Both the position numbers and the translations under genes were made by a program. A DNA stretch of 64,000 nt from Hemibagrus wyckioides (taxonomy: Eukaryota; Chordata; Actinopteri; Siluriformes; Bagridae), in NCBI RefSeq assembly GCF_019097595.1, contig NC_080717.1:15789836-15853835 (forward strand), read 5' to 3'. Of this stretch, positions 36,924 through 47,939 are shown piece by piece; the first letter of the stretch is position 1; every line of letters begins with the position of its first letter. Below the pieces are notes generated by a model. The model ran no database searches and had not been told where the DNA came from. It worked only from the letters and a program-made list of their open reading frames with translations.

Positions 36924-37010
36924 CCCCCACTTGCTCTCATACTGTATCCCATTATGCAAATAAAATAACATTACAAACTGATACATTTTTGTATCCTTCT
37001 TTGTTTGTTC

Positions 37011-40000
37011 TTACATACCAAACATGAATCTGTGAAACTTTTCTAGTTTAAACTTTGTTACTGGTTTAGTCATAACATCAGCAACCATTTCTTCAGTTGG
37101 ACAATACTCAATGGTAACTTTGCCATTACTGAGTGCTGATCAAATGAAATGAACATGTTTACATCTTTGTCGACACACTGGGTTTTTCGATAGAGCTACA
37201 GCACCTTGGTTATCCTCAAAGATTTGTACTGATGTGTATTGACAGTCATTATCCATGCTGTTCAACAACTGTACAAGATACATGCTTTCCTGTGTGTTTG
37301 CAGCCAGTGCCATATACTCTGCTTGACATGCAGATAAAGCAACTGTCTGTTGTTTCCTTGACTTCCAGGAAATCAGAGGACCATTTCTAGTAAGACTGAA
37401 ACAGTATCCCGTTGTACTCCATCTGTCATTTGGATCAGAAGCCCAATCAGCATCACTATATGCCACAAGTTTAAGTTTTTCTTCACTTTTCCTGTAACAT
37501 AGTTCATGATCAATTGTCCCTTTTAAGTATCTCATTACATGTTTAACTGTAGACCATTGTTGTTCATTTGGTTCCGACAAGTACTGAGATAGCTTACTAA
37601 CAATCCAACTTAGATTAGGTCTAGTACATGTCGTCAGATAGATCAAACTACCTACTGCTTCATGATACCTTTTAGGATCAACAGGGTCACAATCTCCATT
37701 GTGATCCAGCTTTTGCTCACATGGTGTTGACCTTGGTTTATACTCTGACATACTGAATCTTTCCAGAACCTTTGAAATGTACCTCTTTCGATTCATTTTT
37801 ACCACATCGTCATTCTGATGGAAATCAATCCCTAGAAAACATATCAGTTTTCCCAGATCTTTAATTTTAAACTTTCCTGTCATGACTGTTTTTGTGTCAT
37901 TTAGTAAATCATTATTACTGGCAGCAATAATTAGATCGTCAACCCAGATTATTACTATTACTCTCCCTTTTTCAGTTTGTTTACTGTATACACAATGGTC
38001 AGCTGAATTCTGTACAAAACCATTGTCACTGAGCCAATCATGTAACATTTTATTCCAATTTCTATATGACTGTTTTAAACCATACAGTGATTTGTTTAGT
38101 TTACAGACTAGTGTTTCACCCATGTCTGACTTCACTTCAAAACTCTCTGGCTGTTAAGTGTAAATCTCGCAGTCAATTGGGGCATGTAAATAAGCCTTTT
38201 TTACATCCATCTGGTGGAGAACAAGATCATATTGAGCTGCCATTTGCATTAAGGCTCCTATTGAAGTGATGTTTGCTGTTGGTGAGAAAGCTTCTATGTA
38301 ATCTGCACCTATCAGTTGACTATAACCTTTGGCAACATATCTGGCCTTGTACGTCTCAGCTTCATCTGCATTATGTTTTATTGCATAGACCCATCTACCC
38401 CCACTGCATGTTTACCCTCTGGTAAGGTAGTCAGAGTAAATGTGTCGTTCTCCTTAAGGGAGTCCATTTCCTCTTCCATGGCTCTAGCCCACTTCTGTGA
38501 CTCGTTTGAACTCATTGCTTCCTTAAAGGTTTGTGTTACATAACACACTTTGTAACAGTAGTCAGTATTCGTTAGAACATGGTTATTACACTTAACATCA
38601 GAGACATAATCTGCTAGTATTGGGGAGCTCTCCTATTTCTTTTAGGGTAACGGTTACTCTGGTTACTTTCCTCTGTCTGAGGACTACCCTCATTTTTAGC
38701 TTCAGTTGGAGGTTCATGAGTCTCTTCTAAAGTCTAGTCAGTCTCATGGCCCTTTGTCTGAGAGGGTGCATACCTTTCCCCATGAAAATCATCACTTGAC
38801 AATGAAATGTCAGTCTGTGCTTGGTGTTCAGTAGTACACTTTGTTACAAATTTCAGAAGTCTGTGCTTAAGGACTTTCCTTGTGTCTGGATAGTAGACTA
38901 GGTATGCAGGGCTGTTTTCGTCATACCCTACAAAGACTCCTTTTTCACATCTTGCATCCAATTTCTTTTTGTCATGCTTGTACACATAACATTCTGAACC
39001 AAAATCCCTCAATTTAGAAAGATCAGGTTTTCTTCCCGTCAGTGCATGGTATGGTGTTTGCTGTATTCAGCTATTGTAACACCTGTTGCGAATTACTGCA
39101 GCAGTCATTATAGCATAAGTCCACAATGTCTTGGGTAGATTGATCTCTAAGAGCATACATCTTGCCATTTCAAACAGGGTTCTCCAATTTCTCTCAGCAG
39201 TCCCATTTTGATGAGGTGAATATGGTGCTGAGGTCTCGTGCCTAATACGATTTTTGCTTAGCAGTGACTGGAACTCTTTTGCCATGAATTCTGTTCCATT
39301 ATCTGACCTAACACACCTTATGGTCCCATAAGAGACAATGTCAGCAATGAACCTTTCAGTAGCTTTCACAGTGTCACTCTTTGCTTTCAAAAAGTACACA
39401 AACACTGAACCTGAGTAGTCATCAGTAAATGCTAGAACGTACTTGAAACCATCTTTGGCCTCTGGATCAATAGGTCCAGCTAGATCTGTATGGACTAGTT
39501 CAAGTGCGGCCTTAGCTCGTCTGTCAGGTTCTCTGTTTCTACTCTGAACAAACTTTCCTTGTATGCAAACTTCACAGTTTAGATTAGACTTATCAATCGT
39601 ACCATTAATTTTCATTCCCTCAACTACAAAAACTAATTTTGTAATTTGAAAATATCATCATAATTGCAGTGACCAAGGATTTCATGCCAGGTTTGAATAT
39701 CATAACATCTGTTACAACTATCACTGTCATTATTTACTGTGTTCAGATAGTATAGTCTATTACACACCATGTGAAACTTGGTACCGTTCTTATGAACAAG
39801 TTCGTCTTGTCCTTGTTTAAAGTGGATCGAAGCTCCATTTGTTGTTGCTGCTTTTACAGAGAAGATGTTCTGTGGGTATGATGGGATGTATAGTGCACTC
39901 CTCAGTGTTGCCTTCACCTGACATCCCTCACTGTCAATAAGGCACACCTCGGCATCACCCCTTCTCAGTGCTACTCCACTTGCTCTGGTCCCGTCTGCTA

Positions 40001-40115
40001 ACTCAATGTAGTGTTTTTCCAGCTGGAATTTGTCATCAAATTGCTTAAATTTTCCAATGTCCGTAATACTGTGTGATGTCGCACCTGTGTCAACCATCAG
40101 CCCTTTCTGCTCCAC
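37011..40115 (-). pseudogene. Copia Pol (protease, integrase, RT, RNase H), multiple lesions
   Basis: The aspartic protease motif MVDTGATSHS is at 40.1 kb. The integrase zinc-binding residues are WHEILGH and CEVC, with core motifs HTDLAGP, RSDNGTEF and QNGTAERNWRT. RT motifs lie on both sides of 38.15 kb (KKAYLHAPIDCEIY then CKLNKSLYGLKQS); the catalytic box reads IIWVDDLII, with Trp in place of the usual Tyr. RNase H shows YSDADWASD, ACQAEYMAL and EDNQGAVAL. Lesions include a frameshift near 39.62 kb, stops near 39.09 and 38.73 kb, frameshifts between 38.15 and 38.65 kb, and a TGA at 37137-37139. The frame then continues to a natural-looking stop at 37011. Every domain is present but the polyprotein is interrupted. 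Confidence 0.92.
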
Positions 40116-41056
40116 TCTGTAAAACTGGTCAACCAGTCATTTGCTTTAAAGACAAACGTGTGTTCATTATCCTCTGCATCAGTGGCTTGTTTAACATTGT
40201 CTTTCTTCCGACATCTACAATTTTCATCTTTGTGTGTTGAGCTTTTGCAGTAACTGCACCACAGTCTCTTGCGATTTTGGTTCGGGCAAGCACGTGCTCT
40301 GTGTCCTTTTTGACCGCAATTGTAGCATGTCATGTCCGAGTCTGTGAGTCGTCCTTTCCCCCTCCATTCAGGAGCTGAGGCACTCGCTCTCATCACGGTG
40401 TCATCATTCTTACTGCTGTGAAAATTTTCTGTACTTTCAAAACTTCTCAACTTGGTTTTGAATTCCGCAAACGTTATGTTTATATCACTTTGTGTGATAT
40501 GGACGGCAAACGGTTTAAATGCGTCTGGCAAACCCTTCAAAATCATTGCAATTAAAAGTCCATCACTGAGAGTCTCTCCTGCATTTCTCAGCGCGGTGAT
40601 TGCGGTTTCAGCTCGAATAATATAGTCTGTGACACTCTTATTGGCCGTTTTCTGTAAGGATGTTAACTCAGTGTACAGGCTAATTATTCGCGGTTTTCCT
40701 TTACCAGCATAATAGCTCCTCAAAATCTGCAAAGCTTTCCTACCGTCATCAGCAGCATCTCTCATTACAAGTGACAAACTTTTGTCATCCAGGTACTGAA
40801 TCAGCTCAGCATAAGAATTCATTCATTTTTCATTTTTACCGACAGCATCTTCTTCCTCATCGTCTCTTGTGGGAAGCTCTGACAATATAGTGTCCTTTAG
40901 CCCTAGCAAGCGCATGTGTCCTAAAAACTTTGCCTCCCAGAGTTCAAAATTCTTTACATCTCCATCAAAACACAATCTTTTCCATCGGCTACCTACTTCT
41001 CTCCTGGGCTCATAACCTGTTGGCGCAGCCATTCTTGCATTTGATAACTGGGACAT
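40097..41056 (-). pseudogene. Copia Gag, one in-frame stop
   Basis: Starts MSQLSNARMAAPTGYEPRR inside the LTR and runs 77 codons to an in-frame TGA (40823-40825). It continues in the same frame for 241 codons. The second part has the UBN2-type Gag region (RSYYAGKGKPRIISLYTEL, LKGLPDAF) and an intact CCHC zinc knuckle, CYNCGQKGHRARAC, followed by a second Cys/His cluster (CSYCKSSTHKDENC). A single nonsense codon is the only break seen in gag. The 3' end overlaps the pol frame by 19 bases in the -1 frame. Confidence 0.9.
41004..41017 (-). promoter_or_regulatory. Copia primer-binding site matching internal initiator tRNA-Met
   Basis: On the minus strand GGTTATGAGCCCAG starts directly after the LTR end. 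It matches, with one mismatch, the complement of the anticodon stem-loop of eukaryotic initiator tRNA-Met (CTGGGCCCATAACC, from memory). It does not match the tRNA 3' end. This is the arrangement established for Drosophila copia, which is primed by an internal fragment of that tRNA. The site also codes for Gag residues GYEPR. Confidence 0.7.
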
Positions 41057-41209
41057 TTATTAAATAAAACAGAGGCAAAATAACATGCACACCATTAGGG
41101 AATTGCTGAACCGGAACCGGAAATTGTTTTTATTTTTGCATACTTTCAATTATAATAACACATATCACATGACATGAGCAGTATGAGGGCACTATTACAA
41201 ATCTTAACA
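41018..41209 (-). repeat. 5' LTR of the copia element (contains the gag start codon)
   Basis: 192-bp repeat. On the minus strand it starts TGTTAAGATTTG and ends GCGCCAACA. The gag ATG at 41056 lies inside it, 39 bases before its end, so the LTR encodes the first 13 Gag residues. It carries a segment at about 41168-41190 that the 3' LTR lacks or has altered. Confidence 0.9.
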
Positions 41210-41989
41210 CCATGCCTTCACAGTATGGGCTGGGACATTCTCTCATAATAAGTAATGCAGTTCATAATACCAAATTTTGATCTACAGATCTGTTTAGAAT
41301 CAAGTACAAAGAGTAAACAGAACTCAGGAGTGTGTGTGAGTTAAGATATGAATTGAAGACAGGTGATATAGCCAACATGCCCATTTTTAACACATAAAAC
41401 TTAAAAAGTTACTGCACACGAGTAAATTAAATCTCACATGTTCTGACTCTCACGTGTGTGAATCTCTGATCAGTTTACCGTTACAAACATAATTTGTATT
41501 TATATTTATATACATTTACACAGTTATGGTAATTACTTAGTAATAACTTGGTTATTACATAGTTCAATAAGTGAGGATTTAATGATTTTCAGTCATTTAT
41601 TTCTAATTCTATTCTAATTTTAATTCTATAATATTCTAATTTTATAGCTAATTATTTTAGAGCACTTTTACTGCTGATGCTGTTAGGTGTTTAATAGCTG
41701 TGTCGGCTCAGCGTCAGAGAATTACCTCACGTAGCCATATTCTTTTGTGCGTCCATTTTTCATTATCAGCTTTACAAGGAGATATGAAAAGCAAACAATG
41801 AGAATTTCACATATGATTAAATCTATATATATAAACAGAACAGCTATGTTTTGTTAGTATCAGGGAACTGGGATTGAAGCCACCCTATATTCCATATGTC
41901 AGTCTTCTGTGTTAAAGGTCATTTCAGACAGCTGTATTAAATAAACACTCCACTACACACTTGTCTCCTAACAGAGAGAGTAGGGGGAA
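41210..41989. other. AT-rich spacer without recognised gene
   Basis: No coding or repeat match. Low-complexity AT-rich stretches lie near 41.50-41.67 kb. Confidence 0.5.
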
Positions 41990-42019
41990 GTGAACACAGT
42001 TTATTGTGAAAGGAAGAAA

Positions 42020-42150
42020 CTGGAAGGATTAGTAGTTGACCTTAATGCTGATGATGTTCCCAAATTGGAGGAACTCCTTGTGCAGGTGGTACTCGTCGTC
42101 CTAACACCTAATGAACAATTCCACCCCTTTGCAGATTTACTGTGGGACAT
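42020..42150 (-). pseudogene. Poly(A)-binding-protein-like RRM remnant
   Basis: A minus-strand frame reads KGVELFIRC, a stop, then DDEYHLHKEFLQFGNIISIKV. This resembles the start of the fourth RRM of cytoplasmic poly(A)-binding proteins (pattern GVNLYVKN..., DDERLRKEF, FG-I-S-KV, from memory). The RNP-2-like strand and first helix are recognisable; the frame then ends and RNP-1 is absent. The match is short and interrupted, so it could be chance. Its position downstream of an eIF4G-like fragment on the same strand is noteworthy. Confidence 0.4.
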
Positions 42151-42329
42151 TCTCATCCTCTCAGGTCTGTGATCTGCAGATAGACATTTATGCTGTACCT
42201 TGGTGTTTTTGCTGTAGGGAGTCTTGTCCATTGGCAGGTTTCTGGAACTTGTAGGCAGCTGCATCTTATCTTCTCTTTTTAGTCTCCAAGTCTGCATCGT
42301 CTCCCTCTGCTCCAGGACCACTTAAATCT

Positions 42330-42540
42330 TCTTCTTCTTTTCGATGACTTCCTCAACTTTCTCTCTCTTCTCCTGAACCACCTTAAGCTTCTCCTTCTAT
42401 TCCATGACTTCCACAACTTTTTCCCTCTTTTCTCAGGTCACCTCAAGCTTCTCCTTCTTCTTGAGGACCTCCTGCTCCTTCTGCTTCACTGCCTCCTGCA
42501 GCTCAGTGTCCAACACATCCATAACTTTTCCTCCTGAGCG
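42330..42540 (-). pseudogene. Lys/Glu-rich coiled-coil coding remnant
   Basis: On the minus strand a frame reads DVLDTELQEAVKQKEQEVL followed by repeats of an approximately 15-residue KEKLEV/EKREKVVEV pattern, with two or three stops. The repeat pattern also shows in the DNA (ttctcctgaaccaccttaag-like units). It may be the downstream continuation of the eIF4G-like fragment, but the connection is not demonstrated. Confidence 0.35.
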
Positions 42541-42599
42541 GGCTAGGAGTTGGTGGAGACCTAATGGACACAGCATTGTCACTCTGGACAGGAGGCTGA

Positions 42600-43238
42600 T
42601 CAGAGGTGAGTTGAGGCCCAGGTCTCAGGTATAGACACAGGTTCACGTAGAGACATGGTCTCAGGTGGATATACGGTCCTGGGTGTAGACACACGTTCAG
42701 GTGGGGACACAGATTTGGGTAGAGACATGGTTTCAGGTGGATACACGGTCTTGGGTGTAGACTCAGGTTTGGGTGGGGACACGGTCTCGGGGAGAGACAC
42801 AGTTTCAGGTGGAGACATGGTCTCAGGTGGAGACGTGGCTCCTCCTCCCAGAAGTTTGTCAGTGGTGACGTCCTGGCCACCATCATTAGGGTCCTGAATT
42901 CTAATCTGTAGTTAAATTGTAAAGCTCCTGGAGATATGTTAGTGAAAGGTCTTGAGTTAATATGTGAAAACATCATTATAAGAACAATAAGCATTTTTCT
43001 TGTAGCTTTTCTTACCAGTGTGCACTTCCTTTTGTCCAGATTTGGCTGACGATATTGAGAAGGCTGGCGAGATGGGAGGAAGAATTGTTCCTCATCAGTC
43101 TCCATTCTTGATGGTTGGGGGTAGAAGTAGGGTGTCAGGACAGGGTAGTACATGGTGGTAGAAGTAGACTGGGACAAGGATGAAGTGAGGTGTGTTTTTG
43201 CCAAGCACATAGTAAAACATTGTCTCAGACTGGAACTG
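42600..43238 (-). CDS. eIF4G-like two-exon fragment with Pro-rich repeat
   Basis: An acceptor (tttcttctttcag) precedes 43238. An exon runs to a donor after 43015 (cacactg|gtaag), then a 106-bp intron, then an acceptor (ttaactacag) before 42908. From the ATG at 43152 the joined frame reads MYYPVLTPYFYPQPS..., crosses the intron in phase 0, and continues IRIQDPNDGGQDVTTDKLLGGG. That closely follows the eIF4G motif IRIRDPNQGGKDITEEI-x-G (family knowledge). A run of about eight-residue repeats of SPPETV/STPKTVYPPETMSLP type follows, ending in a stop at about 42600. The PABP- and eIF4E-binding regions and the MIF4G domain are not seen. It is a duplicated partial copy or a diverged paralogue; coding status is uncertain. 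Confidence 0.5.
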
Positions 43239-45030
43239 AAAGAAGAAACAGAGTCGGCTTTTAGAGAGACTAATTACTTTAGAAGAACAAAAATAAATGA
43301 ACAGGTTCATACTGAGGTTCATTTCTATTCAGGAACGAGAACTGGATTTATTACTTATTATACTGTGTCTTCTGCTCCTGTGTTAAATCATCATGTCCAA
43401 GACTTTAGCACTCCCTAAGACAATGGGCTATTTGTCTTACTAATTAATATGAAATTAACACTAATGTTAATGAATATTAAACTAAACAATAAAATATTTT
43501 ACTATACGATATGGAACTTTCCAGAAATCCAATTCTATGAATTCAGTAAATGTTATACACTAACTACTAACTATACATAACCATATGTTTATGTTCACAA
43601 CCACACAATAATGTCATGTCAATAATTACATTATATTCAAAATATCCTGACTAGGATTTTAAAATATGACCAGCTCAGCCCCAAGAAGCCTCACTCAATG
43701 TTTGTGGTAAAATATATTCACACTGGTGTCTTCTATTTAATAACAATCTGCACATCTGAGTGAATCTCAGGCTTAGCTGATTTCAAAGAAGGACAGTGTG
43801 ATTTTTTTAATGAAGTGAAGTTATTAGGTATCTCTGCTCTTCATGCTTTTTTTGTCAGTTTGATGATACTACAGACAGCCACCAGGACAGGAAAGATCTA
43901 CTCAGCCACCAGTTTCACTACAACCCTGCCTCCTTCTCTGCATTTGCCAAAATGCCTTAATAAAAAATACTTCATATATTTAATATGACAGAATAGACTT
44001 TGGTGGCTGTCAGTGTATTTCACCATTAAGTGTAATCTTATGTTTCTTTTTTTAGATGTGGACTATCTGCTGAGTTCAGCCTCACTGCCTGACCTGCTTA
44101 AAATGAACAAAAATGACAGAAAGATGTCGATAATACTTGTGTCTAAAAGGTTAACTCTGTATATCAAAGCTACGTTTGCTATTTTCTAGTATTGTATTTT
44201 TGCATTAATGAACTCTTTTACATTACATTTTTTATGCACAAAAACTGCACGTAAAAACAAACATGCACTTTATTCATAGCAGTTACTCATAATCATCCAA
44301 TATTCACATCACTGCATTTCACCAGTAACTGTATCATTTCATATGCTGCATTTTATTATAGGTATTTTGTCTATTTATTTTTACAGTGTACAGCACTGTA
44401 CAGCCACTTTATTTTATTTGGTTCGCTGTTATGTACAGCTACTTCCACTTTATCTTATTTTATTTGATCTCATTTTACTTTTTTCATAGTATTTTATTTT
44501 TTATTTTATTTTTAAATCCCCATTTTTGACCCTACTCTAAATGATTATATCTTTTATAATCATAAAAAACAGGTCACTGCATGTTGTACCATATATGATT
44601 GTCATTGTGATCAATAAAATTTAGAAGCTTTTTTTTAAAGCTGATATCTGTTAAAGTCAATTACAAGGACATTAATCCATTTGTTTCATATTATAATACT
44701 GAACCTTAAAAACTGACTACACAGTAAATGAAAAAATCTTGTTCTTCTTTCCTCATATATTATTTTCCAATAATTTTTAGACTACCTGGGGAATTCTGAT
44801 GCCTGCAGAAAGTTTGACTGGTTTAAGTGGCATACATAACCTACATACCATTTTGTTTTTATTTCATCGTAACAACAGTTTCTCTAAGGTAATCATCATC
44901 TTTGTCTCATACCAGCTCATATCACACCTCCACTGCGCAAAATCTCTTCCTCCTTTAGGCTGAAATGCAGGTGCAATTGTAAATTGATACATTTACACCT
45001 GAGACTGTACACACACACACAAAGGCTAGA
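43239..45030. other. AT-rich stretch with possible LINE 3' end
   Basis: No gene is recognised. The stretch at about 44.28-44.64 kb (tttattttatttgg..., 'gattgtcattgtgatcaata' then aaaa) resembles a 3' untranslated end of a fish LINE, but no coding part precedes it. Confidence 0.4.
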
Positions 45031-45300
45031 CACATAACATGATCAGCCATAACATTAAAACCACTGACAGGTGACATGTGCGAATAACATTATTTAGCTT
45101 GTTACACTGGCTCTTGTCAAGAGGTGGGATTTATTTTATTAGGCATCATTTGAACAGTCAGTGATATATTCATTCACATAATTGGGGCAATTAAGCAATT
45201 GGCAAATGCATGTTTATGGAAGGTGGAGAATAACAAAAAAATATGCCACAAAATATGCACAGAAACAGCATCCTGAGATCATGTGGGCCTCAGTTATGCT
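45031..45300 (+). mobile_element. Mariner/Tc1-type fragment
   Basis: Contains 'gatcagccataacattaaaa' and 'ccactgacaggtgacatgtg', the start of a widespread fish mariner/Tc1 family, followed by 'aagaggtgggatttatttta' and 'gaacagtcagtgat'. No transposase frame remains and no right end was found. Confidence 0.5.
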
Positions 45301-45451
45301 ACCATGCTACCCTGGAATAAGTTAAAGTAATGAATGTGTTAGTAGCATACTGGTGATTAGTTTTATTGCATAGCCAAGTGTGAACAATAAACCCTGGTCA
45401 ACCACTGATAAGAAAATGACTGGAGTTTCCTCTATGAGGCCACACCACCAT

Positions 45452-45455
<4 letters not shown>

Positions 45456-45492
<37 letters not shown>
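45456..45492. repeat. (GA)n microsatellite
   Basis: Pure ga repeat. Confidence 0.95.
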
Positions 45493-45494
<2 letters not shown>

Positions 45495-45669
45495 ATGTTT
45501 TTTAAAGACATTGATTGGGTATCAGATTACATTCACTGTACAGTTACAGGCTTGTCTGTGTAGGCTTGGAAGATCTGGGTATATTTTTGGTGCTGGGAAA
45601 ATTACAATTTTCATTATTATTGGGAATTTAAATTTGCCCATTGATTTTATCATACATATCTATTGTGTA

Positions 45670-46490
45670 GAAGTTAAGTCAAGTGGGTTTTTATTGTCAT
45701 CCCTCTAAACAGCTTGTATACATTGGAACGAAATCTTTTTTCCCTTGGTCCATGGTGTAACACATAAATGTACACTACATAATTACATAAAGTGCAATAC
45801 ACAACAGTGTGAGACGAGAGCAGGACAAACGTACACAGAACAGAACAATAGACACACAGAACAATATATAAACAGTACATGGGCAGTAAACTGTAGTCTA
45901 TTGGGATTAAGCATATAAGCATAACAACAAAAGGGCAGTAAAAAGGAGTAAAGTGTGCAGTGGTATTGCATCATACTGGGTTTGGTATTCTAATTGCTCA
46001 CGTGATTGTTGAGTAATTTGGCTGCCACAGGGAAGAAATTGTTTCAGAGTCTGTTCATGGAGGCTGGGATGCTCCTGCACATTCTGCCAGATGGCAGAAG
46101 AGTAAAGTGTCCCTTAGAGGGTTGATAGGGGTCATAGGTTGTATGAGGAGTCAGTGGTGTATAGAGAGACCCCAATGATCTTTCCAGCTGTTCTCACAGT
46201 TTGCTGTAGGGTCTTGTGGTTGAACACTGTGCAGTTCACAGCTGGTCAGGATGGGATGGAGGGTTGTAGGAGTTTGGCTCTCTTCAGCCTGTGGAGGTGC
46301 TGCAGGGTCTTCATGACTAGAGATGTGCTGTTAAGAGACCAGGAGAGGTCCTCCATCATGTGCAAACCAAGAAACTTGTACACGCTCCACAATTGTTCCA
46401 TTGATGTATAGTAGTAAGCAGTCTACTCAGAACCTGCAGAAGTCCTCTCTTTACTTCTATCTGCATTAAGAGATTGTTGTCTCTACACTA
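45670..46490 (-). mobile_element. LINE 3' fragment (L2/Rex-like), RT C-terminus to 3' end
   Basis: Read on the minus strand, broken frames give INGTIVERV, KFLGLHMMEDLSWSLNS, LKRAKLL and a CTVF/KTLQQTVRTAGKIIG-like region. These are the C-terminal reverse-transcriptase segment typical of fish L2/Rex-type LINEs. A 3' UTR follows, ending 'tttcgttccaatgtat...gatgacaataaaaacc', the usual 3' end of this group, at about 45670. The copy is 5'-truncated and carries several frameshifts. Confidence 0.75.
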
Positions 46491-47770
46491 TTCTTGGCCA
46501 TCAGCAAACTTGTTGATGTGATTTGAACTGTACTTTGCAGCACAGGTATGAGTCAGCAGAGTAAACAGCAGTAGACTGAGCACACAGACCTGAAGAGTGC
46601 TTCAGTGTGATGGTGCTGGAGTTAGAGTTGCCTATCCTAACAGACAAAAAGTCCAGATAAAGGTGATTAAAATCTCACAAAGAATATGAAAGAATTTGCA
46701 TTAAGAAATGAATACATTCTTAGCTGTACCGATTCCAAGAAATATTTCAAGTGCAAAAGTTAAATAAAAGAAACAACAATCACCATTTATATTAGCAAAT
46801 AAGAACCTCCTAGTAAGAAATTAATTTAGTAATTGTTTGTGCATGCTATATGTGCTATAGCTTTGCCTATATATAAACAGCTATGGATTGTTTATAGGTC
46901 AAGTCTAAGGGAGCAGTGAGCCTTATGACAGAAAAGGAAAGGACTGCACAAGAGATGACACTCCTTTTCAACATGAAGGAGATGGAAGGTAACTAAAATT
47001 CTATAAAACAGACTGACATGTACCTTGCCCAGTAACCCAGCAGATGACAGATGCCTGGCATTAAACTGGATAAGACTATCAATAGCCAAACGTTTGTAGA
47101 TGGGCGTGCAAAACCAACAACCTGTTTAAAATATTCTGACAAGTTTATTATATAGGAATAAGTACACAGTAGTTAGCTATATATTTGCTACTGCAGCTCA
47201 GCCATTATTGTTATAGGTCATTTTAAATATATAATTTTCGTCAAATTATTGATATAGACAATTTTTTGATAGATCCTTTTTAGCATTTTTAATAGTTTTA
47301 AGAAACTTTCTTATAAATGTCATCGTTAAAAATGTTAGAGTTGTTATTTTATATTTTTTCTTTTAGCTCCAGAAAACTATCGTTCAGCTTAAATTATGAT
47401 AGCTATATAGACTATATCTAGGTTTAATGATAAAAGAAGTGAAGTGGACAATCATGGATCATGTCTCAAAGTTTAAAAGATATCACTTATATTTGTATTA
47501 TTATATTGCTATAATAGGAAATAAATCAAAATCTGATATATTAAAAATACTTAATATGAGTTGCGGTTTGAAAAGATATTCTCTTTGGTTTATTTGATTG
47601 TATATTAGATGACCTCTGTGACTGTAAATAGAATTGCAGAGAGTCCACTGATAAAGAAATAATAAAGAATAATACATTTCTACAGTATGAAAAATGGTAA
47701 GAAATGTATAGCACTAACTTGCAGATTACTGTAGAATATAATTATTACTGGCTGTAGTACAGCAGGTAGC
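46491..47770. other. AT-rich stretch without recognised gene
   Basis: No open frame with recognisable content and no clear repeat other than short AT tracts. Confidence 0.5.
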
Positions 47771-47939
47771 ATTCTGGTTTGATCCTGGCCTCTGATTTCT
47801 TTCTGTGTTGAGTTTTGCATGGGTTTCCCACTCCAGATTCCACTCAAAAAACCTGCCAGTAGGTGGATTGCCTACTCTAAAAGTTCCCTAGGTGTAAACG
47901 TGTGTATGATAGATTTTGATGAACTGGCATCCTATTCAG
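47771..47939 (+). mobile_element. V-SINE-like fragment, truncated by a LINE piece
   Basis: Begins with a tRNA-like stretch (gcattctggtttgatcctgg), continues with 'gagttttgcatgggtttccc' and 'ccactccagattccactc', and ends 'gatgaactggcatcctattcag', where LINE sequence starts abruptly. The last about 89 bp recur at 48379-48469. Confidence 0.55.

Larger units (their letters stand above)
36747..41209 (-). mobile_element. Nearly full-length Ty1/copia retrotransposon, decayed
   Basis: LTRs at 41018-41209 (5', minus strand) and 36747-36923 (3') begin TGTTAAG and end CCAACA on the coding strand. A polypurine tract (aagtggggg) abuts the 3' LTR and a primer-binding site abuts the 5' LTR. Gag, protease, integrase, reverse transcriptase and RNase H appear in copia order (integrase before RT). 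The LTRs show about eight substitutions in the first 150 aligned bases plus a 15-bp length difference. No matching 5-bp target duplication is visible (aaatg left, ccatg right). It is similar in type to fish Zeco/Olco-like (GalEa group) elements, an inference. Confidence 0.93.

Noticed and set aside
40097..40115. Possible programmed -1 frameshift between copia gag and pol
   Set aside because: The overlap is in the -1 frame, but the sequence there (agttttaca) is not a canonical slippery heptamer, and the element carries other random frameshifts; mutation is the simpler explanation.
46139..46411. 90-codon plus-strand open frame
   Set aside because: Antisense of a LINE reverse-transcriptase fragment on the minus strand.
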